From Actinokineospora pegani (GTDB lineage Bacteria; Actinomycetota; Actinomycetes; Mycobacteriales; Pseudonocardiaceae): a stretch of DNA of 64,000 bases. How positions within the stretch are numbered: the stretch's first letter is position 1; each line of letters begins with the position of its first letter. A program made the position numbers and the translations under genes. Below, piece after piece: positions 38,029-47,446 of this stretch. The DNA lies in contig NZ_WHOL01000121.1 in the NCBI RefSeq assembly GCF_009745975.1, positions 1 to 64,000 on the forward strand. Reading direction: 5' to 3'. Under the pieces are notes generated by a model that saw nothing but the letters and a program-made list of their open reading frames with translations, had not been told where the DNA came from and ran no database searches.

Positions 38029-38970
38029 CTAGACGACCGCTATCTCCTTGCCCTTCAACGGCCGCGAACAGGCAGAACACAGCAGCAGGACGGAGAAGGC
38101 GTGGTCGCCGCCGCGGTGGTGGAAGACCACGGCCGGGCCCTCCGGGGCGATGAACCAGCGCTGCCCCCACTCGATCGCGGCCATCACCACGGGGAAGAAC
38201 GCCCGCCCCTTGTCGGTGAGCCGGTACTGGTGTCGGTCGGCGCGGTCGGCGTCACCGAAGGCCTCCAGCACGCCGAGCCGGTTGAAGGTGCGCAGCCGGT
38301 CGGCGATGACCGTCGCGGGGGCGCCCAGGCGCCGCTGGAACTCCGAGAACCGGTGCGCGCCCAGGTAGGCCGCGCCGAGCATGGCCGCCGACCAGCGGTT
38401 GCCGATCAGCGCCCGGCTCTCCGGGTAGAAGCCGGGCCCGAGGTTGGACGACCCGCTCGACCGCCTGCGCATGGTGGTGTTGGGCGCCGAGCGCGGCCAC
38501 GAGCCGCTGGGCCCGAACGACCCGGTGACCTCGCGCGGGGAGACCGCCTCGCCGCAGGTGCGGCAGGCCATCAGCGGGGAGAACAGGTTCCCGCAGGTCA
38601 GGTGGCGCATGGCGGGCAGGTTCTCCGGGTGCCCCTCGGCCCAGCGCACCTCCCAGGCCCAGATCGCGACCATCATCGGCCACATCGCCGCGCCGCGCGG
38701 GGTCAGGTGGTACTCGTGCCGCACGGGGTTGCGGTCGTACTCGACCGGGGTGAGGATGCCCAGCTCCGCCAGCCTGCGCAGCCGCGAGGTCAGCACGGCG
38801 GTGGAGATGGGCAGGATCTCCTGCCAGTGCTGGAAGCGGCGGACGCCGTCCTGCAGGGCGTGGCGCAGGATCACCAGGGTCCACTCGTCGGCGGCGACCC
38901 CGATCGCGAAGGCGATGGCGTTGTCGCCGCCCGCGCCGAGTCTGCTGGGCCGGTCGGGCGGGTGGATCAC
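38029..38970 (-). CDS. Tandem HxlR-family regulator
   Basis: 313 residues with two HxlR winged helices: first WTLVILRHALQDGVRRFQHW to YHLTPRGAAMWPM, second NRWSAAMLGAAYLGAHRFSEF to YRLTDKGRAFFPVVMA. Each is followed by a CxxC-containing segment (ACRTCGEAVSPREV; LLCSACSRPLKGKEI), possibly metal-binding. Typical HxlR proteins have one domain and act as dimers; the fusion makes a covalent pair. GTG 38970 overlaps the carotenoid oxygenase stop (GTGA), so it is translated with it and probably controls that gene. Confidence 0.9.
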   Translation of the reverse strand: MIHPPDRPSRLGAGGDNAIAFAIGVAADEWTLVILRHALQDGVRRFQHWQEILPISTAVLTSRLRRLAELGILTPVEYDRNPVRHEYHLTPRGAAMWPMMVAIWAWEVRWAEGHPENLPAMRHLTCGNLFSPLMACRTCGEAVSPREVTGSFGPSGSWPRSAPNTTMRRRSSGSSNLGPGFYPESRALIGNRWSAAMLGAAYLGAHRFSEFQRRLGAPATVIADRLRTFNRLGVLEAFGDADRADRHQYRLTDKGRAFFPVVMAAIEWGQRWFIAPEGPAVVFHHRGGDHAFSVLLLCSACSRPLKGKEIAVV

Positions 38971-40508
38971 CGGCGGCGCGCGCCCGGTCCGGCGAGGCCG
39001 ACCGCGGCGGCCGGGTCCTGCGCGGTGCGCCAGCCGGGCAGGTCGGCCCCGGGGGCCCACGTGCTGTGCGTGCCGCTGGAGACGCGCTCCGGCAGCCGGA
39101 CCCGGGCAACCGGGCCGTCGGTGACGCGGGTGGCGTCGAAGACCAGGCACTCGGACCGGTCCTCGGTCATGTCGGTGGTCATGGTGATCAGGTAGCCGTC
39201 GTCCTCGCTCCGCGCCCCCACCCTGGGGGCGACCGCGGTCTCGCTGCCGTACACGCCGTCGCCGTAGCGGTAGCGCTCCTCGGCCCCGGTGAGCAGGTCG
39301 TGCTTGACCAACCCGTCGAACAGGAACCAGCCGGGCCTGCCCGTGGAGGCGTAGGTGTAGCGGTAGGGACGGCCCGCGTGACCACCGTTGATCATACCGA
39401 ACTCGGTGATCGAGTCGGTGAGCCGCTCCTCCTTGGTCTCCCCGGTGGCCAGGTTCAGCCGCCAGCGGTGCAGGCGGGTCTGCACACCGTCCAGCGAGAG
39501 CATGCGGAACATCTTCGCGTGGGCGGGGTCGTCCGGGAAGGCCGCGCTGCCCCGGCCCTCCGGGTCGGACTGGAAGAAGCCGTCGAGGACGATCTCGTCG
39601 CCGTCCTCGTAGGCGTTGACGAAGTGCAGCACGAACGTCGACTCGGCCTCGAACCAGCGGATCTCCCGGCCGTCGCCGCGCTTGGGCAGCACCCCGATGC
39701 GCAGCGGCAGGTCGGGGTGGAAGCGGGCCGAGTGCGCGCCCTTGGCCAGCATCTCCGGCCGCCAGAACAGCGGCGGGTCGTTGAGGATGGCGTAGTTCTC
39801 GGTGAACGCCATGTCGTGCGGCAGCCGGGGGCCGGGCAGCTCGACGCCGGTGTAGTGCGCGAGCTTGTCGTCCGGGCCGATGACGCCGTAGTGCAGGTAC
39901 GGGGCGTCTTTTCCGTAGTTGAAGAACAGCAGGTCGCCGTTGGGGTCGACCTTGGGGTGCGCGGACACGCCCGCGCTGGGGAACGCCCCGCCCCAGGTCG
40001 ACTTGCCCAGGGTCTCGAGGGTGAGCGGGTCGAGCCGGTAGAGCTCGCCGCACTGGTAGAAGCTGGTGAGCGCGACCCCGGCGTGCACGACGACGTCGGT
40101 GCTGGACGCGTCCTTCATCCGCCCGCGCGCGCCCCAGCCGTCGCGGCGGCGGGCGACCTCGGGGCGCTCGGCGATGCCCGCCCACAGCGAGCCGCCCGCC
40201 TCCTGCTCGGCGAGGAAGCCGTCGGTGCGCACGAACCGGTTGCGGTAGAAGGCCTTGCCGTCGCGGAAGCCGACGACGTGCACCATCCCGTCGCCGTCGA
40301 AGGGGTGGTAGTTGGCGAGCGCGGGGTGCACCGGGTTCTCGGTGTTGCGCAGGTAGACACCGTCCAGGTCGGCGGGGATGTCACCGACGACCTCGCACTC
40401 GGGCACGGCCCGCTCCACCGTCTGCGGCCGCCACGGGCCGCTGCGGTAGGGGTGCTCGTCGTCGTCGGGCAGCGTGCTGAGCGCCCGTCCCAGGATCTCC
40501 ACGTCCAT
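38967..40508 (-). CDS. Carotenoid cleavage oxygenase (RPE65 family)
   Basis: 513 residues, the usual length. GDIPADLDGVYLRNTENP and YHPFDGDGMVH are the family N-terminus. Four iron-binding His lie in AHPKVDPNG, LPHDMAFTEN, VLHFVNAYEDG and GTHSTWAPG. The enzyme cleaves a C=C bond of a carotenoid or stilbene-type compound with O2 and Fe2+. ATG 40508 is preferred over TTG 40517 because GGGGAG lies 9 nt upstream. No carotenoid biosynthesis genes are in the window. Confidence 0.93.
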   Translation of the reverse strand: MDVEILGRALSTLPDDDEHPYRSGPWRPQTVERAVPECEVVGDIPADLDGVYLRNTENPVHPALANYHPFDGDGMVHVVGFRDGKAFYRNRFVRTDGFLAEQEAGGSLWAGIAERPEVARRRDGWGARGRMKDASSTDVVVHAGVALTSFYQCGELYRLDPLTLETLGKSTWGGAFPSAGVSAHPKVDPNGDLLFFNYGKDAPYLHYGVIGPDDKLAHYTGVELPGPRLPHDMAFTENYAILNDPPLFWRPEMLAKGAHSARFHPDLPLRIGVLPKRGDGREIRWFEAESTFVLHFVNAYEDGDEIVLDGFFQSDPEGRGSAAFPDDPAHAKMFRMLSLDGVQTRLHRWRLNLATGETKEERLTDSITEFGMINGGHAGRPYRYTYASTGRPGWFLFDGLVKHDLLTGAEERYRYGDGVYGSETAVAPRVGARSEDDGYLITMTTDMTEDRSECLVFDATRVTDGPVARVRLPERVSSGTHSTWAPGADLPGWRTAQDPAAAVGLAGPGARRR

Positions 40509-40517
40509 GCCGCGCAA

Positions 40518-40884
40518 CTCCCCCTCGTCAGCGGATCTGTCCGAAAGTCGAGGCTACAACTAGCAGAGTCACCAGGCCAGACCCCATTTTTGCCGTCCCG
40601 CACCCGTAAAGCACCGCTCGGGGCACAGCCCTGACGACCGGGCCGCCCCCGTGCCCCAGGTCTCATCAAATGGGATGCCGACGGTGTCCGCGCTCACATC
40701 CGCTCAGCGTCACAGCCGCGTTACCTGGCTCCCGTGACAAGTTCTCAAAGGATCACAGAAATGCCTTGCCAACGGGTTGCCAGGTTAGGGAATTACCGAC
40801 TAGCTTCATTTTCAGTAGCCCGGACTTCCGGTAACTACCTGATTTCACCTGACTGTTCATCTCAACGACGAGGAGGAACTGCCA
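40518..40884. other. Divergent regulatory region (carotenoid oxygenase / secreted protein)
   Basis: 367 bp, with unusually AT-rich stretches between 40735 and 40860. No gene is supported. It carries the promoter of the secreted protein gene. Confidence 0.5.
40777..40806 (+). promoter_or_regulatory. Putative promoter of secreted protein gene
   Basis: TTGCCA (40777-40782) and TAGCTT (40801-40806) are spaced 18 bp, giving a leader of about 72 nt and a GAGGAGGAA ribosome site. Inference. Confidence 0.5.
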
Positions 40885-41484
40885 GTGACGACCACTATGG
40901 CGGGAAAGAAGAAGCGCGCCCTCGCAGGTGGCGGAGTCATCGCCGCCCTGACTGCCATCGCCCTGTTCCTGTTCGGTTCAGGCAGCGCGCTCGCCGCGGA
41001 GAAGACACTGACCTTCTCCGGTGAGTTCCCGCTGATCGGCGTGCAGCAGGTCTCCACCGCGATCAACGTGGAGATCCCCGCGAGCGCCACCCCCGGCGAG
41101 TCCGTGCAGGTGCCGTTCAGCATCAACGTCGACGCGGGCGCCTCCGCCACCGACGGCCTCCGCCTGGTCGGGGCCACCACGGTGTCGGGCTCCATCGCCG
41201 CCGCCGCGACGGTGACCCTGTCCGACGGCCAGACCGTCGACATCCCGATCGAGCTGCCGATCACCGAGACCCCGGTCCCGGCCGAGGGCTCGCTGACCTT
41301 CCCGGCCGAGGGCACGGTCGACTTCACGGTGCCGACCGGTGTCGCCGCCGGTGACGCCACCGTCGCGGTGGCCGCCACCGCGACCTCGCACATCGTGACC
41401 GACTCCAGCCTGGGCGAGTTCGACGTGAACCTGACCCAGGACGAGGGCCAGGACGCGGTTCTGGGCACCACCACCATCGGCTGA
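40885..41484 (+). CDS. Secreted protein, DUF6801-like
   Basis: 199 residues. A basic start (GKKKRALAGGG) plus hydrophobic core and SALAAEK give a Sec-type signal cleaved near residue 38. The mature part is rich in Ala/Thr/Val and beta-strands (TLTFSGEFPLIGVQQVS, VEIPASATPGESVQVPFSI), similar to DUF6801 extracellular proteins. No Cys. The start GTG 40885 has GAGGAGGAA upstream. Function unknown; a strong terminator follows. Confidence 0.8.
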   Translation: MTTTMAGKKKRALAGGGVIAALTAIALFLFGSGSALAAEKTLTFSGEFPLIGVQQVSTAINVEIPASATPGESVQVPFSINVDAGASATDGLRLVGATTVSGSIAAAATVTLSDGQTVDIPIELPITETPVPAEGSLTFPAEGTVDFTVPTGVAAGDATVAVAATATSHIVTDSSLGEFDVNLTQDEGQDAVLGTTTIG

Positions 41485-41546
41485 CCTCCCGGGTTGTCGA
41501 GGGACACGGGAACAGCTTGGTTGAGAGTGTGAAGTAATTCCGCGTC

Positions 41547-41580
41547 AGCGGGGGACATGGGAAACCATGTCCCCCGCTTT
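41547..41580 (+). terminator. Strong terminator, 14-bp stem, GAAA loop, short T-run
   Basis: AGCGGGGGACATGG and its exact complement close a GAAA tetraloop, ending with TTT. Located 62 nt after the secreted protein gene. Confidence 0.9.
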
Positions 41581-41690
41581 CGTCGTCTTGGAGCTGGACA
41601 ACAAGATGCCGCCAGGATTTCGGCGGCGCCCATTCACCCCCGCCCACCCCATTGCCCCGGTCGCACGACCGGGGCTTTACCGCTCTGTTA

Positions 41691-44435
41691 TCAGCCTGGG
41701 GGCGATTGTGCCGGGCGGTTGTCGCGAATGGCGAGCAGCCTGCGCGGCCCGGTGTCGTGCCGGGACGGCGACTCCCCCACGGTGGCCCGCCCGCCGGTCA
41801 CGAACGCCCCGGCCGCCGAGACCAGGATCGGCTCCAGCGTCGCCGCGCGCAGCTCGGGGACGTCGTCGGCCAGCGCCGCCACCCGCAGCACCAGCCGCTC
41901 CAGCGCGCCGAGGTCGGCGGGCTCGCGACCGCCGTACCCGGCCAGCAGCGGGGCCGAGCGCGGCGCGCGCACCAGCGACGCGGCGTCGACGTCGGTCAGC
42001 GGCACCGCCCGGTGCGCCCGGTCGCCGAGCAGGTCGGAGACCACACCCGCCAGGCCGAAGGACACCAGCGTGCCGAACGACGGGTCGTCCTGCAGGCCGA
42101 TGGAGCAGGAGAACCCCTTGGGGGCCATGCCCTGCACGAACACCCCGTCCTCGCCGGAGACCGACAGCAGGTCGGCGTAGGCGCGGCGCACCGCGTCGTC
42201 TGTGCTCAGGTCCAGCCGCACCCCGACCAGGTCGGCCCGGTGCCGGAACGCCCGGTTGCTCGTCTTGAGCACCACCGGCCCGCCCAGCTCCCGCGCCGCG
42301 GCGACGGCGGCCTCGGCGTCGTGCACCACCCGGAACGGCAGCACCTCGACGCCGTAGCACCCCAGCAGCTCCACCACCTGGTCGTCGGTGAGGTCCACCG
42401 GCCCCGCGGCCCCGTCCAGCGCCCGCTCGACCACCGCCCGGGCCCCGGCCCGGTCGATCCCCTCCGGGCGGACGAACTGCCCCGCGGGCGACAAGCGCCA
42501 GCGCGCGTACCCGGTGGCCCGCGCCAGCGCCAGCACCGCCCGCTCCGGGCTCGGGTAGGACGGCACCGACCCGCGGCCCGGCGTGCCCGTCGGCCCCGGC
42601 ACGGCCAGCTCGGCCGGGATCCCCTCGGCGGCGAGGAAGGTGCTGACTATCGGCTTGCTGCCCGCCTCCGCCAGACCGGCGACGGCCTCGCGCAGCGCCC
42701 GCGCGTAGGCGGTCCCGGGGATCGCGACCGGCGGCACGAACACCACCACCAGCGCGTCCACGTCCGAGCGGCGCAGCGCCTCGGCCACCGCCCCGGCGAA
42801 CACATCGGGCCCGGCCTGGGCCCCCACGTCCACCGGGTCGCCCGCCAGCGTCAGCCCCTGCCCGAGCGCGGCGTCGGCGGCCAGCAGGCCGATCGCCGAG
42901 GAGTTGCCCACGACCGCGACCCGGTCGCCCGGCGGGAGGGGCTGGTGGGCCAGCAGCAGCGCGGTGTCGAAGAGCTGCGCGATCGAGTCGACCCGGATCA
43001 CCCCGGCCTGCTCGAACAGCGCCTGCACACTCGCCTCGTCGACAGCGACGCCGGTGGCGGCCAGCGCGGGCAGCACCCCGCGCGCCCTGGACTTCACCGC
43101 GACGACCGGCTTGGTCCGGCTCAGCCGCCTGGCCAGCCGGGCGAACTTGCGCGGGTTGCCGAAGGTCTCCAGGTAGAGCAGCACGACGTCGGTGTTGGGG
43201 TCGGTCTGCCAGAACTGCAGCAGGTCGTTGCCGGACACGTCGGCCCGGTTTCCCGCGGAGACGAAGGTCGACAGGCCCAGGCCGCGCGCGGCGGCGTCGG
43301 CGAGGATGGCCGTGCCCAGCGCGCCGGACTGGCAGAAGAACCCGGTGCGCCCGGCGCCGGGCAGCGTCGGGGCCAGCGTGGCGTTGAGCCGCACGGCCGG
43401 GTCCAGGTTGACCACGCCCAGCGCGTTGGGCCCGACCAGCCGCATCCCGTGCGCCCGCGCCTCCTCGGCCAGCCGCCGCTCCGCTCCGCGCCCGTCCGGC
43501 CCGGTCTCGCCGAACCCGGAGGTGACGACCATCAGCGTCTTGACACCCTTGGCCAGGCAGCCGTCCATGACCTCGTCCAGGCTGGCCGCGGGCACGGTCA
43601 CCACAGCCAGGTCGACCGGGTCGGGGATGTCGAGCACCGACGGGTAGGCCCGCACCCCGCGCACCGACCGGTGCTCGGCGTTGACCGGGTACACCGGCCC
43701 GGCGAAGTCGGCGGCCAGCAGGTTGCCCAGCACCGTCCACCCGATCTTGGTGCGGTCGGTCGACGCCCCGATCACCGCCACCGAGGTCGGGTGCAGCAGG
43801 TTGTGCACGCTGCGCGCCTCGGCCGCCTGCTCGCGCGCGTGCGCGACCTCGACGGAGGCCTCGGTGGGGTCGATGTCGAACTCCAGGTGCAGCACGCCCT
43901 CGTCGAAGGCGCGGCTGACCTGGTAACCGGCGTCGCGGAACACCCGCACCATCTGCGCGTTGTCCGAGAGCACCTCGGCCTCGAACCGCCCCACCCCGCA
44001 CTCGCGGGCCGCCGCGGCCAGGTGCTCGAGCAGGATGGACCCCAGCCCGCGGCCCTGGTGGTCGTCCTCGACCACGAACGCCACCTCGGCCGAGCGCCCG
44101 TCCGGCATCCCCTCGTACCGGCCGACGGCGATGATCTCGTCGCCGAGCAGCGCGATGAACGCCACCCGCCGCTCGTGGTCGACGGTGCTGAACCGGCGCA
44201 GGTCGCGGTCCGGGATGCGCGGGTAGGGGCCGAAGTAGCGCAGGTACCGGGTCCGCTGCGACAACCTGCCGTGGAAGGCGCGCAGGACATCAGCGTCACT
44301 GGGCAGGATGGGTCGCAGGTGGACGGTCCCGCCGTCGGACAGGACGACGTCGGCCTCCCAGTGCCGGGGGTAGTCGAAGGGGTCCGGCCCATCCCCCGGC
44401 GCGGCTGTCCCGGTCGTGCCGTCCGTGTCGGACAT
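41691..44435 (-). CDS. GNAT acetyltransferase fused to acyl-CoA-synthetase-like domain (Pat type)
   Basis: 914 residues. Residues 25-190 form a GNAT domain with the acetyl-CoA loop DDHQGRGLGSILLEHL. Then come a CoA-binding domain (SVAVIGASTDRTKIGWTVLG), a ligase-CoA domain (CQSGALGTAILADAAARG) and an ATP-grasp domain (residues about 690-900). Normal ADP-forming acetyl-CoA synthetases have a phosphorylated His in SHTGALAG; here the position reads LAATGVAV, so the His is missing. This is the state found in Pat-type protein acetyltransferases, in which the ligase part is a regulatory relic. It probably acetylates lysines, for example of acetyl-CoA synthetase. The acuC deacetylase is 63 nt upstream on the same strand. 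Note that the order (GNAT first) is that of Pat proteins with N-terminal catalysis. Confidence 0.9.
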   Translation of the reverse strand: MSDTDGTTGTAAPGDGPDPFDYPRHWEADVVLSDGGTVHLRPILPSDADVLRAFHGRLSQRTRYLRYFGPYPRIPDRDLRRFSTVDHERRVAFIALLGDEIIAVGRYEGMPDGRSAEVAFVVEDDHQGRGLGSILLEHLAAAARECGVGRFEAEVLSDNAQMVRVFRDAGYQVSRAFDEGVLHLEFDIDPTEASVEVAHAREQAAEARSVHNLLHPTSVAVIGASTDRTKIGWTVLGNLLAADFAGPVYPVNAEHRSVRGVRAYPSVLDIPDPVDLAVVTVPAASLDEVMDGCLAKGVKTLMVVTSGFGETGPDGRGAERRLAEEARAHGMRLVGPNALGVVNLDPAVRLNATLAPTLPGAGRTGFFCQSGALGTAILADAAARGLGLSTFVSAGNRADVSGNDLLQFWQTDPNTDVVLLYLETFGNPRKFARLARRLSRTKPVVAVKSRARGVLPALAATGVAVDEASVQALFEQAGVIRVDSIAQLFDTALLLAHQPLPPGDRVAVVGNSSAIGLLAADAALGQGLTLAGDPVDVGAQAGPDVFAGAVAEALRRSDVDALVVVFVPPVAIPGTAYARALREAVAGLAEAGSKPIVSTFLAAEGIPAELAVPGPTGTPGRGSVPSYPSPERAVLALARATGYARWRLSPAGQFVRPEGIDRAGARAVVERALDGAAGPVDLTDDQVVELLGCYGVEVLPFRVVHDAEAAVAAARELGGPVVLKTSNRAFRHRADLVGVRLDLSTDDAVRRAYADLLSVSGEDGVFVQGMAPKGFSCSIGLQDDPSFGTLVSFGLAGVVSDLLGDRAHRAVPLTDVDAASLVRAPRSAPLLAGYGGREPADLGALERLVLRVAALADDVPELRAATLEPILVSAAGAFVTGGRATVGESPSRHDTGPRRLLAIRDNRPAQSPPG

Positions 44436-44498
44436 GTGCGCTCCCGCGGTCTCTCGCTGGTCGGTGGGCTCGTCGTCGATCCCGGTCCTGCCCGCCCC

Positions 44499-45677
44499 TC
44501 AGTCCCTCGGGTCGTCGGGGTCCAAGCCGTGCAACGGGAACAGCGCCCGCCGCGCGTCCCGGATGGCCGCGTCGACCGGGGTCTCCAGGACCCCGTCCCA
44601 CGCGGCGAACGCCGTCTCGGCCCCCTCCCCCATCAGCAGCGGCAGGTCGGCGTTCGGCGCCACCTCGCGCACCGCGGCGAGCCACTCGCCCGGCACCGGG
44701 GCGCCGAGGTCGACGTCGCGGTCGAGCACCGTGGCCAGCAGGTGCGTCCACGAGCGGGGCACCACCCGCAACAACTGGTACCCGCCCCCGCCGGTGGCCA
44801 ACCACCGCCCGTCGGCGTGCTCCTCGGCCAGCGCCCGCAGCGTCCGGTAGACCGCGCGGTGCCCGTCGACCGAGAGCGACAGGTCGGCCAGCGGGTCCTC
44901 GCGGTGGCTGTCCACACCGCACTGGGTCACCAGCACCTGCGGCTTGAACGCCCCCAGCAGGGAGGGCACCACGGCGTGGAAGGCCCGCTGCCACTGCGCG
45001 TCCCGCGTCCCCGGCGGCAGCGGCACGTTGACCGCGCTGCCCTGCGCGCCCCGCGCCCCGAGCTCCGAGACGAACCCGGTGCCCGGCCACAGCGTCGCCG
45101 GGTGCTGGTGCACCGAGACCGTCAGCACCCGCGGGTCGTCGTAGAACGCCGCCTGCACCCCGTCGCCGTGGTGCACGTCCACGTCGATGTAGGCGACGCG
45201 GTCGAACCCGTTGTCCAGCAGCCACGAGATCGCCACGGCGCAGTCGTTGTAGACGCAGAACCCGGCCGCCCGGTCCGGCATGGCGTGGTGCAGCCCGCCC
45301 GCGATGCTGACCGCGCGCTTGCTGTGCCCCGCCGCGATCCGCTTCGCCGCCAGCAGCGTCCCGCCGACCACCAGCGCCGACGCGGCGTGCATCTTGTCGA
45401 AGACCGGGTTGTCCGCGGTCCCCAACCCGTGCCCGACGTCCCAGGACGCCATCGGCGCCTCCCGCACCGCGGACACGTAGGAGACGTCGTGCACGCGCTG
45501 CAACTCGGCGTCGGTGGCCGCCTCCGGCGAGTGCAGCTCCACCCCGTCGAGCACCCCGAGCGCCCGAGCCAACCGCATGGTCAGCTCCAGCCGGATCGGG
45601 TTGAACGGGTGGTCGCCGCCCATGTCGTAGTCAAGCAACGCGGCGTCCCACACAACGGTGGCGGCTCCATCACCCAT
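44499..45677 (-). CDS. acuC: AcuC-type class II histone deacetylase-like protein
   Basis: 392 residues. The zinc deacetylase core is complete: GGLHHAMPDRAAGFCVYND (catalytic His pair), YIDVDVHHGDGVQ (zinc Asp and His) and CGVDSHREDPL (third ligand). In Bacillus AcuC removes acetyl groups from acetyl-CoA synthetase added by AcuA; here the downstream partner is the GNAT fusion protein. A TAAGGT hexamer lies 6 nt before the ATG with no ribosome site, so a leaderless mRNA is likely. Confidence 0.95.
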   Translation of the reverse strand: MGDGAATVVWDAALLDYDMGGDHPFNPIRLELTMRLARALGVLDGVELHSPEAATDAELQRVHDVSYVSAVREAPMASWDVGHGLGTADNPVFDKMHAASALVVGGTLLAAKRIAAGHSKRAVSIAGGLHHAMPDRAAGFCVYNDCAVAISWLLDNGFDRVAYIDVDVHHGDGVQAAFYDDPRVLTVSVHQHPATLWPGTGFVSELGARGAQGSAVNVPLPPGTRDAQWQRAFHAVVPSLLGAFKPQVLVTQCGVDSHREDPLADLSLSVDGHRAVYRTLRALAEEHADGRWLATGGGGYQLLRVVPRSWTHLLATVLDRDVDLGAPVPGEWLAAVREVAPNADLPLLMGEGAETAFAAWDGVLETPVDAAIRDARRALFPLHGLDPDDPRD

Positions 45678-45683
45678 GGCTGC

Positions 45684-45689
45684 ACCTTA
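45684..45689 (-). promoter_or_regulatory. Putative leaderless -10 of acuC (TAAGGT)
   Basis: TAAGGT-GCAGCC-ATG on the minus strand; TANNNT at the 6-nt spacing repeated in this window. Confidence 0.55.
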
Positions 45690-45750
45690 ACGCCGCCACG
45701 CCCCCGCCCCAGCCCCCCGCGCCCACCCGACCCGCCCGGCAGGGGCTCGC

Positions 45751-46644
45751 TCACCCGTGCGCGGCGCCACCCGGCGCGTCCCCGGTGGCCACCGGCCGCC
45801 CCGGGTCAGCCGACCACGCCGACCACGACCCGGCGAACAGCGGCGCGGGCGCCGCCGCGGAACTGATCCCGGCCACCTCCAACGCCAACACCACCGACGC
45901 CGCGGTCACCCCGGACCCGCAGTAGGCGCCGACCGGCACCCCCGCGACCGCGCCCAGCCCAGCGAACCGCGCGGCCAGCACCGACGGGTCCAGCCACCGC
46001 CCGTCAGCCCCGACGTGCCCGGCGAACGGCGCGTTGACCGCCCCCGGCACGTGTCCGGCCCTCGGGTCCACCGGCTCCACCTCGCCCCGGTACCGCTCCG
46101 GCGCACGGGCGTCGAGCAGCAGCCCCACCGCCGCCAGCTCGGCGGCCCCGTCGGCGTCGAGCACCGGCATGCCCCCCGGCCGCACCTCGATGTCGCCCGC
46201 CCCCGGCCGCACCGCCTCGGCGCTGACCGCGCCCCCGTCGGCCACCCAGGCGGCGAACCCGCCGTCGAGCACCGCGACGTCGGTGTGCCCGGCCCACCGC
46301 AGCAGCCACCACGCCCGCGCCGCCACCGACCCGTTGTCCGCGTCGTAGACGACCACCGGCGCCCCCGCCCGGACCCCGGCCGCGCGCAGCACGCGTTGCA
46401 GGTCGGCGGGCTCCGGCAGCGGGTGCCTGCCGCCCACCCCGGTCCCGGCGGGCGCTGCCAGCTCGGTGTCCAGGTCGACGAACACCGCGCCCGGCACGTG
46501 CCCGGCGGCGTGGGCCTCGCGCCCCGGTGGACCACCGAGGCTCCACCGGGTGTCGAGCACCGCGGGCGGGTTCGGACCGCCCAGCGCGGTGGACAGGTCG
46601 GAGGTGGACACGAGCGGACGCGAAAGGGCTGCCACCCCGCCCAT
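45751..46644 (-). CDS. Two-domain rhodanese (sulfurtransferase)
   Basis: 297 residues with two rhodanese domains. The first (LDTRWSLGGPPGREAHAAGHVPGA) is inactive; the second has the active-site loop YCGSGVTAA with the catalytic Cys, in a form close to thiosulfate/3-mercaptopyruvate sulfurtransferases such as SseA. It moves sulfane sulfur from thiosulfate or mercaptopyruvate to cyanide or thiols. Start at ATG 46644 is inferred from the family; a longer start is possible at 46671. Confidence 0.92.
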   Translation of the reverse strand: MGGVAALSRPLVSTSDLSTALGGPNPPAVLDTRWSLGGPPGREAHAAGHVPGAVFVDLDTELAAPAGTGVGGRHPLPEPADLQRVLRAAGVRAGAPVVVYDADNGSVAARAWWLLRWAGHTDVAVLDGGFAAWVADGGAVSAEAVRPGAGDIEVRPGGMPVLDADGAAELAAVGLLLDARAPERYRGEVEPVDPRAGHVPGAVNAPFAGHVGADGRWLDPSVLAARFAGLGAVAGVPVGAYCGSGVTAASVVLALEVAGISSAAAPAPLFAGSWSAWSADPGRPVATGDAPGGAAHG

Positions 46645-46750
46645 CCTGCCCGACTGGCGCTCCCCGGACACCCCTGGTCACGGTCAGCGATGGGGCCAGT
46701 GCCCCGCCGTGGGGAACGGCTAACATTGACGGCGACGAAGGGGAAGCGCC

Positions 46751-47446
46751 GTGAACGAGCTCATCGACACCACCGAGATGTACCTGCGGACCATCTACGA
46801 GCTCGAGGAAGAGGGTGTCGTCCCCCTGCGCGCCCGCATCGCCGAGCGGCTCAACCAGAGCGGTCCGACGGTCAGCCAGACGGTGGGCCGGATGGAGCGC
46901 GACGGCCTGGTGGTGGTCGCGGGCGACCGGCACCTGGAGCTGACCGAGCACGGCCGGTCACTGGCCATCGCGGTCATGCGCAAGCACCGCCTCGCCGAGC
47001 GCCTGCTGGTCGACGTGATCGGCCTGGAGTGGGAGCACGTGCACAGCGAGGCGTGCCGCTGGGAGCACGTCATGAGCGAGGCCGTCGAGCGCAAGCTGGT
47101 GCGCCTGCTGGGCAACCCGACCACCTCCCCGTACGGCAACCCCATCCCCGGCCTGGACAAGCTCGGCGACGGCGAGCCCGCCCCGCCGCTGGAGGCGGGC
47201 CTGGTGCGCATCGACGAGGTCGCCCGCCGCGGCGGCGGCAAGGTCGAGGTGCGCCGCATCGCCGAGCACGTGCAGATGGACCCCGACCTCATGGCCGACC
47301 TGCGCGTGGTGGGCATGATCCCCGGCCAGATCGTCACCGTCGGCCCGTCCAAGGGCGACGGCAACTCGATCGAGATCAGCGGCAACGGCTCCACCGCCGA
47401 ACTCGACCCCGCGGTGCTGCACGCCGTTCTGGTCCGCGCGCTGTGA
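46751..47446 (+). CDS. ideR: Iron-dependent repressor IdeR/DtxR
   Basis: 231 residues. The DNA-binding winged helix (NQSGPTVSQTVGRMERDGLV) and both metal sites are preserved: Met10, His79, Glu83, His98, Cys102, Glu105 and His106 fall at the mycobacterial IdeR positions. The C-terminal SH3-like domain is present. With Fe2+ it represses siderophore and activates storage genes. GTG 46751 has GAAGGGG upstream and a TAACAT hexamer at 46731. Its stop overlaps galK (GTGA). Confidence 0.96.
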   Translation: MNELIDTTEMYLRTIYELEEEGVVPLRARIAERLNQSGPTVSQTVGRMERDGLVVVAGDRHLELTEHGRSLAIAVMRKHRLAERLLVDVIGLEWEHVHSEACRWEHVMSEAVERKLVRLLGNPTTSPYGNPIPGLDKLGDGEPAPPLEAGLVRIDEVARRGGGKVEVRRIAEHVQMDPDLMADLRVVGMIPGQIVTVGPSKGDGNSIEISGNGSTAELDPAVLHAVLVRAL

